Assembly: GCA_012064385.1 (NCBI GenBank)
Contig: QRDG01000351.1
Coordinates: 254,928 to 318,927 of the forward strand
DNA: 64,000 nt
Source: Puccinellia tenuiflora
Taxonomy: Eukaryota; Streptophyta; Magnoliopsida; Poales; Poaceae
Reading direction: 5' to 3'
A program made the position numbers and the translations under genes. The notes under the pieces were generated by a model, which saw only the letters and a program-made list of their open reading frames with translations, did not search any database and had not been told where the DNA came from. Shown in pieces: positions 56,691 to 64,000 of this stretch (positions within the stretch are counted from its first letter, which is position 1; each line of letters opens with the position of its first letter).

Positions 56691-57760
56691 GGGGAGAAGG
56701 AGAACTTCGGCGGTGAGAATGGTGATTGTGCCTTTTTCACCGCAGGGCGCCCCATTTATCCATCGAACTGGGAGATCTGTGTCGGCCGATATTCATCGAG
56801 CAAAATGGAGCACATCCAACCCCACACGTGGCCCGTGCGGAGGGCAACCGTGGCCGGCCGCGTCGCCCACTACGCACGAGAAACGAGGAGGCCATCATCA
56901 TGGCGTGGCGAAATTTTCGCGCCCACCAGTCAAACCGACGTGACGTTTCGTACTGTCACTTCTGGCAGGCCAAACGGCAGAGTGCCTCGGTAGCGCAACG
57001 CACGCGCGTGACGTCATTCATGACGCAGGAGTTACAGACTTCCTTCGGCACGGTCTTACTCGACAAAGTATCGACTCCCATATGCTGTCAGACTGAACAA
57101 ATTTGCATCTGTTCACTCCCATCGGGAGCAAAACAAATCCCTCGGTTTACGGCAAAATAAATGGGTTGAGATTATCCCCAGTTATAAATAATTCAGCATA
57201 ATTGTGGGGAACACTCCCCTCAGAAGCGCCACCGCGCACTCGATGAAAGCACGACTGTGCAACACTCGAAAGGTTATCGACTTCGGTCTAACCTGAGCAA
57301 AATACCCAAGATGAATCAAATACAGCTGACCCTCGGACGCTGCACTCCGTAGTGCAAAGGTAAGACCCACCGATCCGTCGTGTAGGGCCAGGCCCACTGG
57401 CAGCAGCCATGGTAGCTTGACAGATATGCCGCACCAGTAGGTGTGAAGAAAAATCCCGACGGACGCGTTGGGTACCCTTTCAGGCCGAATTCGACTCCGT
57501 AAGATCCCAAGCGGCTGGAGTCGAAGGGACTAGCCTCCAAGCTCGAGCCTGGGGACTCGAGTTTGGTGTACGCTAATAATGCTTGTGCCCAAGAGCACTT
57601 AACTGGTCCCGATCCGTCGAGAGTACCAGGCTTATTATGCGAGATCCACCACTAAGCGTCCTGAAACATGGATACGAATGAATCGCTAAAGGCACGACTC
57701 GCACCAGGACGATACAATGCGGAGGAGTTCCTACCAGACTCTCCAAGTCTACTAGGTCCT
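56691..57760. other. 3' region of element G between antisense gene and LTR
   Basis: No supported ORF. Degenerate copies of a unit with CTCCCATCGGGAGC and GCGCACTCGATG occur (about 57115 and 57213), related to copies at 51283 and 51407. The promoter of the antisense gene should be here; I see no clear TATA box. Confidence 0.55.
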
Positions 57761-57770
57761 CGGGGGCTAC
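57761..57770 (+). other. Polypurine tract of element G
   Basis: CGGGGGCTAC, preceded by CCT, directly before TGACGTGG of the LTR. Confidence 0.7.
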
Positions 57771-58223
57771 TGACGTGGTTACACCTTTCGGGTGTTCCAC
57801 CGTGGACTACCCTGGTGCGGAAAAGGACAAAGGCCCATCGGTCATAAGGCCCAGGAAGGAGGCCCCGAAGGAAAGAGTTAGAAATATTAGGTCGGCAGGC
57901 CCAGATGTAAACCTAGTCGGTATAGGACCCGAGACCCAGTCACACTATTTAAGGACTGGGAGGGCCGCCGACCTAGGGTACGCTCATATTCACCACCAGA
58001 AACCCTAGCATGATCGCATCTCACGATTTCGCCATTGTAATCGATCTGTAAAGCTCATCATCAATTCTGGACAAGCAGGACATAGGGCTTTTACCTTTGG
58101 GGGCCTGAACCTGGGTAAATCCAGCTTGTCAGCCGACGGATCCACCAGTACCACCATCTTCTTCTCCTATTCTCTCAACCCAAGGATGTCATCCGAGGGA
58201 TTTGGCATAGTAACCCCACGTCA
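57771..58223 (+). repeat. Element G 3' LTR (453 bp)
   Basis: The ends TGACGTGG and CCACGTCA are an 8-bp perfect inverted repeat. TATTTAAG at 57946-57953 is the likely TATA box. Right neighbour bases GACCC (58224-58228) would be the target duplication. Confidence 0.88.
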
Positions 58224-58831
58224 GACCCTATGAATCACCTCTCCCGATGGAAACCGCGGAGGACATTTTGTGGCCGCTACATGCTCGACTAGTGCGTTTC
58301 ATGGTCTCCCTTTACGCCGATGATGTCGGAATTTTTGTTTCTCCGAAACAGGAGGATATTGAGGTTGTCTTTCGGATCCTCGGTGCCTTTCGCCACGAGA
58401 GTGGGATGCATACAAACCTACCAAAATCGAAGGCATTTCCGATTGGATGCTCGAGGAGCAAGTCGCGATATCCCTCATAATCTTCCTGGCAAAAAGAGGC
58501 GCCTTCCCGTGCACCTACCCTAGGCTCCCGCTCCACCACTCGCGCCTCAAGGCGGTGCACTTCTAACCTCTACTTGACAAGCTTGGTGCTGACCTTGCGG
58601 AGTGGTGGCAAAAGCACTTCACATGGGCGGGCAGGATTTTGCTCTGCCGCATAGTTATATCCTCCATGGTGATATATCACCTAGCGGTCTTCAAACTACC
58701 TAAGTGGGTCCTCCTGAAGATCAGGAATATTCAGCGTGCTTTCTATGGATGAAATCCAACGTAGCGCCTAGTTCTCACCGTCACGCCAAGTGAACTCGAG
58801 CACGGTTTGTTGACCTAAAAACCTTGGTGGG
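58224..58831 (+). pseudogene. LINE reverse transcriptase fragment, part 1
   Basis: Encodes RFMVSLYADDVGIFVSP with the YADD box at 58313-58324, then HTNLPKSKAFPIGC. After frame breaks, a WAGRILLCRIVISSMVIYHL and LPKWVLLKIRNIQRAF segment follows, typical of the C-terminal part of plant LINE RTs. The upstream part is lost at the element G junction. Confidence 0.82.
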
Positions 58832-59168
58832 TGATGTCTACTACACGCTTCTATTTTTGTAGACTTGTTGGGCCTCCAAGCGCAGAGGTTTGTAGGACAG
58901 CAGCAAATTTCCCTTGAGTAACCCAAGGTTTATCGAATCCACGAGAGGAAGAGGTTGAACGTATCCTCTCTCGAACAATCCTGCAATTAAGATACAAGAA
59001 GTCTCTTGTGTTTCCAACACACCTAATACAATTGTCAGTTGTATAGGTGCACTAGTTCGACGAATAGATGGTAAAATATGGGTAATATGGATGGTAAAAC
59101 AAGATTTTATAATTCTGTAATAAAAATGGCAGCAAGCGAACAAGTGGCAAAAGTGGCTGAAAACGGTT
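58832..59168 (+). repeat. Fragment of a Sabrina-like LTR inside the LINE
   Basis: Begins TGATGTCTACTACACGCTTC and continues TTGTTGGGCCTCCAAGCGCA, a sequence I know as a common Triticeae repeat start. It stops at about AAACGGTTGC where LINE coding resumes. No second LTR or duplication is evident. Confidence 0.65.
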
Positions 59169-59340
59169 GCCTTTTTCTCCACAAAAGGTGCTCAGACAAC
59201 TTGGCGTCAAGTGGTTGTCCACACAATCCCATATGCAAGCTTTGTAGGATTCACCTAGAGACGATGCATCACTTTCTTCTCGATTGACGCTTTTCGACCA
59301 CATCATGTGTGGAATCACCTCTCCGCCTACTGGACATAGT
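59169..59340 (+). pseudogene. LINE fragment, part 2 (zf-RVT)
   Basis: Encodes KRCSDNLASSGCPHN, then CKLCRIHLETMHHFLLD and a stop. This matches the zinc-finger-like C-terminal segment (C-x2-C, HH) found at the end of plant LINE ORF2. Confidence 0.75.
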
Positions 59341-60335
59341 ACTATGCTCTAAACTAGGTAGGTCTCCTCACCGATGCTAATCTAGGACCCAAATGTCCTC
59401 ATTGCCTCCATCTTCACGATGTGTCTGAGCCTAGCAGGCCGAAGAAAGACTTTGTACGTGGGCCAATATCCCTACCATGTTGTAGAAGAATACCATGCCT
59501 GAGTTAGTGTCGGCTATGTCCTGGTCTCCGATCATGAATGGATTTCCTTTCATGGCCTTCACTGGATAGTGTCTACTGGCATAGGGCGACATGCCTATCT
59601 CCTAGGATCTTCATGTATGTGTGTGCTTCATCATATCCAAGTGCTTATCTACGCCTAGCTTTACATGCACCCCACTTCAACTCAAAAGCGTCCATTTAGG
59701 CCTTCATCCTTCCGTGCGATTCCACTATGGACTAGAAACCGGCCAAAAATGACAATACATGGTGTTTGTTTACCTCCCCTTTCTTCAATATTTTTTCGAT
59801 CCTCTCCTATGACCTTGTGTCTGAAGTCCAATGAATGGCCCTCCTTACCTCTATCCAGATGAGTTTTTCTCCCCTAAATATCCGTCAATATCGACATCCC
59901 TATCTACTATGAGGTGTGGTGGAATCGTGACTTCCTACACAGGACGTCCTTGATACCCTGCCCTATCTCCCATCACCGACCAGTCCCCCACAGGTGGCCT
60001 GGCCAAGAATGGTGGCATCGCTTCCCCTTTCTCATTGCTCTTCGTTCTAACTACGAGGATCTCCATCACCTTCCTCATGAACATCTCAATATTAGAGACT
60101 AACCTGGTGACGTCTGTGAGGCGGGGGCATGGAGCCTTCGGTACAGAGCTTCACTATTGCAAAGGTTCCCCTCTCCTAGACGTTCCTGTGCGAAACGGGT
60201 GAAAGGACAAACGATGTCGCCTAGAGGGGGGTGAATAGGCACAATGAGCTCACTGTCATTATTGCACAACCTATCACTACTCACCATCACATTAGTTTGT
60301 GGCTTACCACATTTTGGTGAAGTAGACGAAGTTGA
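59341..60335. other. Unclassified spacer
   Basis: May include the LINE 3' end. GCCTAGAGGGGGGTGAATAG at 60219-60238 is a purine-rich string I associate with Triticeae repeats, but I cannot place it. No gene seen. Confidence 0.45.
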
Positions 60336-61554
60336 TGTAATGCCCGGGGTTTTTCCCCAAATTAGATTTTGTTTGTTTTTCTTTTTGCATCATCATGACA
60401 TCAGCATCATCGCATCGCATGTTTCTGGCAACAAAAATTATTTTTAATAAACCCTATTTTATTTTTCTAAAATTGTCGGAAAAATATTTTATCGAGACGG
60501 TCGTCTCCGTTTTCTAAAATTAATTGCCAAATTAAATTTGCAAATTAAAAATAATTTTGAGCGAGCGAGAGAGTAGCCCAAAATCCGGCCCAAGCCCACC
60601 TAACCTGCAAACCCTAATCTTGCCCCTGGCTGTTTTCTTTTCCCACCCCCTGGGTTTTGCAGCCACCCTCCCCTTCTTTTTCGTTTTCGCGATCGAGCCC
60701 TTCCACCTCCAAATTAGGTCCTTTTCCTTTCTTTAAGCCCCCTCCTTTTTCTTTTCTTTCTTTCTTTTACTCTCTCCCGTGGCATCTCTCCTTCCTCCCC
60801 GCATCCTCCTTCTTCCCTGCACCCGCACCACATCGATCCCGAGCCAGCTCCTCCCTGTCGACCGGCCGGCCAGCCCCGCCGTGCTCCTCCTTCTTCTCCC
60901 CCTAGCTCCTCCCCAACCTCCGGCCGGCCGCACCACACCACCATCGCCTCCGCTCCGACCGAGCTCGCCCCGAGCCGTCCCCTGTCCTCCACCGTGCCGC
61001 CGCGCTGCCCGGCCACCTTCTCCCCCCTCACCGTCCGTCTTCTCCCTGCCTCCTCCCTCCTCTTCTACCGCCCTCCTCCGGCTCCCCTGCTCCCCGCTGA
61101 GGTCCTCCTCTCCGGTGCCGGCCGACCTCCCGCATCAGCTCCTCCCGGCCGCGCTCCGCCGTCCTTCCCCGTCCAAGCTGTGGCCCGGCTCCGCTCCGGC
61201 CGTGGACCATCCTCCAGCGATGCTCTTCGCCAGCTCCAGCACGCCAGCTTGCTCCTCTGTTTTTCCCTGACCCGTGCGTGCTGCTTCCCGTCCCCGACGG
61301 TCTTTCCCGACACCGTGCCCTGCGTGTGTGCTGCTGCGGCTCGCGTGTTTTTCCCTGTCCGCTGTCCTCCGTGTGCATCCCGACGCATCTCCGTGCCGTG
61401 CCCGTCTCCGGTGTGTTCTCCGTGTTGTCCCCGTTTCCGGCCCGTGTGCGTGCTGCCGCCCGATGCCCGTCTCCGTCCTTGGTCCCCGAAGCTCGTCCCC
61501 GGTGGTTCCCGTCTCCGCGTCCCCGATGCGTGTTGTTGCCCCGTGATCCCCGTC

Positions 61555-62045
61555 GTGTTTCCCGACATGGTGCTTCCCGAGTTTCCCGAGTTCCCCGTTT
61601 CCCTGCCGTGTTCCGTTCCCGACGGGAATGTTCCCCGATTCCTTCCCGATGCAGTTTCCCGATTCCCGTTCCCGACGTGATCCCCGATTCCCGTCGTGAA
61701 GCGCCGTGAAGCCCAATCCCCGACGCTCCGTGAACAACTACCACGACGACCGTGGATACGACAAGTGCGACACGACGACGCAACGCCAAGATCTTCCCCG
61801 ACCGGAATCCGCCGAGTTCTCCGATGCCGTGAACCCCGAAGGCCGAGTACCCCGACTTCGGACCCCGATGACCCCGAAGCCCGGAACGCCAAGATCCGCC
61901 ACGACGACGACCCGAGTACGACTACTTCCACGACGTCGACTACCTCGACTACTCTGACTCCGGACGAATGACTACTTCGACTACTTCGGCTACGTCGACT
62001 ACTTCGACTACGACCCGAAGACGACGGTTCCGAAATCCGAAGTTT
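61555..62045. repeat. Low-complexity CCCGA and GACTACTTC tracts in element H LTR
   Basis: TTCCCGA-type units dominate 61555-61700; GACCCCGA and then CGACTACTTCGACTAC units dominate to about 62030. Open frames here encode only Thr/Ser or Pro/Arg runs. Confidence 0.65.
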
Positions 62046-63156
62046 CCCCGAATCCAATGTGTGACCCAAACCCTAACCCTATACCTTATATATCCGTATC
62101 TTATAAAATCATGCATGCTTAATTAACATCGCACCTTTATCCATTTAGTGGAATTAAATCAATTTAATTATGGGATTTGTCCGGTGCATTTATATTTTGC
62201 ACCGATTCCATTTAAAATGCTTTGCCATGTGTTAGGGAATAAAATTGGACAACCTTTAATTTGTCATGCATCATGTCATCAACATGCCGCTTCTTTTTCC
62301 GTAGTAGTAAAATGCATCTTTTCCGTTGCCAGTGTTCGTTGCTTCTTCGGGTAGGACGATGAGTTGATGTGAGCAACGACAGGTTCTACTACCTCTACCA
62401 GATTGCAGGCAAGTGATACTCCCTTGCTATCTTTGCTTGTCTGTCTCTTACTCGTCCTATCTTTTGTTCCTTGCTAGCCTTATGATACGATGCTTGTGTC
62501 TCGATCCTATATGTATGTTTCCCTTGCAGCCATGATATAGCCACACCCCCACATCCTATCACCTGTTGCTTGTTTACCTTGTTAGCCTTGCGAGTCTTAG
62601 TGCATGCTTAGGTGCCTTGCTTGAGTCCTGTTATCTCTTTATCTAGTCTTGTTGATAACATGATAGCTAGGCTCAACTAAAATGGTAATCTTTACTTTAT
62701 GTTGCGATGGGAATACCTTAATAAAGATAAGGCACCGGCGGAAGGCCAATCGTGGTGATTTGTTCTGCTAGTGTCGCCTAGGACCCGAGTTCTTTTCCGC
62801 TGATCCAAGACTAAGCGCACTAACCACATGTGGGAGTTCTATGGGCCTCCCCGCAATCTATTACCGGATCCTCAAACTTGTCCAGGATGCCACAAGTAGT
62901 TCGGGTGTTTCGTAGATTTTGTGGACCGTGCGTTAACCGCATGTGGAAGGAGGGGCAATCGTATGAGTGTTCCCTCCCGAAGCCATTCACGCAACGGTTA
63001 GGCCCACCTCGAAGCTTCGGCCGGACTCTCAAGGTGGATCAGTCCTAGCTAGGTGGCTCACTGGACTTGTTTGTATTGAAGGGAAGTATTGCGTCGAAAC
63101 CTCCACCGGTACACCTCTAAGCGAGAGTTTCGATGCGTGTGGGTTCATTGGTGCAT

Positions 63157-63204
63157 CCCTGCAGGGTGAAATCTTTTCGAAAAGCCGTGTCCGCGGTTAT
63201 GGAC
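63157..63204 (+). promoter_or_regulatory. Double-palindrome LTR module, element H
   Basis: CCCTGCAGGG (63157-63166), 6 nt, CTTTTCGAAAAG (63173-63184), then the 21-nt motif to 63204 with G as the variable base. It is 767 nt from the LTR end. Confidence 0.8.
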
Positions 63205-63974
63205 GACTTGGTGAAATGCGCTGGCTAAAAAGATCATAGACAACTTACACCTATTAATTATAATTTGATTAGTAAGATAGATTACTTGAATAATAACCCA
63301 TAAAACTTGTCCACCGTGTGAGTGCCCGGACTTCTTCCTCGTGGGTTGAGGATACGAGGGAGTCGTTTTAGGGCGGGTTTGTTTGGTGTTAGATTAGTTG
63401 GTTTCTCATGCGCTCTCTTACCTTGTCTCTGATAGACGGAAGTTGTAGCGTGTCTCTATAAGTTGTTAGTGCTGCTTGCCGCCTCAATCGCTAACCCCTT
63501 TTCCCCGGAATTCCAGCTTTGATATCTTGTGAGTATTACTTGCCAGTACTGTTTATAGTACTGACCCCTTCGGGGCTGCTATTCCAATGCAGCCAACAGG
63601 TTTGAAGTCTGACGACGTTAGCTTGGGAATCCCTCCGGCTAGGCTTGGCCTGGGCAGGGATATGGTGCCTTCGTTTATCTTCAGGACTCTTAGTCCAATT
63701 TGTATCTTGTCCGTAGTCGGACGCTACCCGCTTCCGTTGTTATTTGGATCTTTGTATTGTATCTTTGCTCTTGACTCGGTGAGTCGTTGTTGTATATATG
63801 TTCTTTTGTGGGTTCCGTCGAGAACTATTGTAATGTTATCACTATTCCACCCGCATAACGTGTGTGTTGCGACGTACACGTTATGCCTGGTGGGCGTCCT
63901 TTAGGATCGTTATTATGCGGATTTGGCTGGAACGCTAAAGTCTGCATAGTACCGATCTTGGGGCGTTTACAAAG

Positions 63975-63986
63975 TGGTATCAGAGC
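63975..63986 (+). other. Primer binding site, tRNA-iMet type (element H)
   Basis: TGGTATCAGAGC, 3 nt after the LTR end at 63971. Confidence 0.95.
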
Positions 63987-64000
63987 TCTGGTTCTTTGAT

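Larger units (their letters stand above)
45476..58223 (+). mobile_element. Element G: Tat-lineage gypsy element, 5' truncated and decayed
   Basis: Plus-strand pol (45479-48890) is followed by about 8.9 kb that holds an antisense spliced gene, then a purine tract and a 453-bp 3' LTR. gag, the protease core and the 5' LTR are missing; the left end abuts element F at about 45470-45485. A solo LTR (52554-56004) lies inside. On the right the LTR abuts LINE sequence at 58224. Confidence 0.85.
60336..63971 (+). repeat. Element H 5' LTR (3636 bp)
   Basis: Starts TGTAATGCCCGGGG and ends GGGGCGTTTACA, then 3 nt and a tRNA-iMet primer site, so it is a 5' LTR on the plus strand. The interior lies right of the window. 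A GC-rich block (60600-62050) resembles in layout that of the LARD LTR, and the module at 63157-63204 is shared with it. Predicted left target duplication is GTTGA (60331-60335). Confidence 0.88.

Noticed and set aside
60994..61789. Several 150-330-codon ORFs in the element H LTR
   Set aside because: Same reason: low-complexity CCCGA-rich DNA inside an LTR, open in many frames at once.
63975..63986. tRNA-like string TGGTATCAGAGC here and at 2547
   Set aside because: These are primer binding sites next to LTR ends, not tRNA genes; no cloverleaf surrounds them.

Overview
The window is repeat-dense nuclear DNA from a large-genome grass. A Triticeae or closely related Pooideae species fits best, inferred from an LTR opening TGATACGT with a tRNA-Asp-type primer site, a fragment opening TGATGTCTACTACAC, and several Ty3/gypsy families. 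Almost all of it is LTR retrotransposon DNA inserted in layers. I see one host gene, a neprosin-domain (DUF239) gene that is broken. No rRNA, tRNA or CRISPR is visible.

Layout. 1-9056: a non-autonomous LARD-type element with 3.9-kb LTRs and a 2.6-kb non-coding interior; the window edge cuts its 5' LTR. It sits in the antisense ORF of a Tat-lineage gypsy element (element B, 9057-18516, minus). B sits in the 3' region of a second Tat element (element C, 18517-25892, minus). C sits in the gag of a third Tat element, of which only a gag remnant survives (D, 25893-26306). This is a four-layer nest. 26773-36942: the neprosin-domain gene on the minus strand, with its third exon split by a 6.9-kb gag/protease-only gypsy element (E, 29468-36367, target duplication GATGA). 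38754-42156: a 3.4-kb solo LTR (duplication CATGT). 42329-about 45475: a truncated Athila/Sabrina-like element (F). About 45476-58223: a decayed Tat element on the plus strand (G) with pol, a spliced antisense gene and a 3' LTR. A second solo LTR of the first family (52554-56004, duplication GAGTT) interrupts the antisense gene. G lies in a LINE fragment (58224-about 59340) that also carries a Sabrina-like LTR fragment. 60336-63971: the 5' LTR and primer site of another large-LTR element (H) that runs off the window.

How the parts work together. Elements B, C and G carry gag-protease and RT-RNase H-integrase in one frame, separated by an amber codon at the same place. B and G also carry a long ORF in antisense downstream of integrase, a known Tat feature. 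The LARD and E have no polymerase and would need enzymes from other elements.

The most interesting signals are two. First, all four large-LTR families here (LARD, H and the two solo LTRs) share a compact module: two short perfect palindromes followed by a nearly invariant 21-nt motif. The palindromes change in sequence between families but remain palindromic, which points to a conserved structure. Second, an in-frame UAG sits at the protease/RT boundary in all three Tat elements. It is either programmed readthrough or recurrent decay of one CAG codon.
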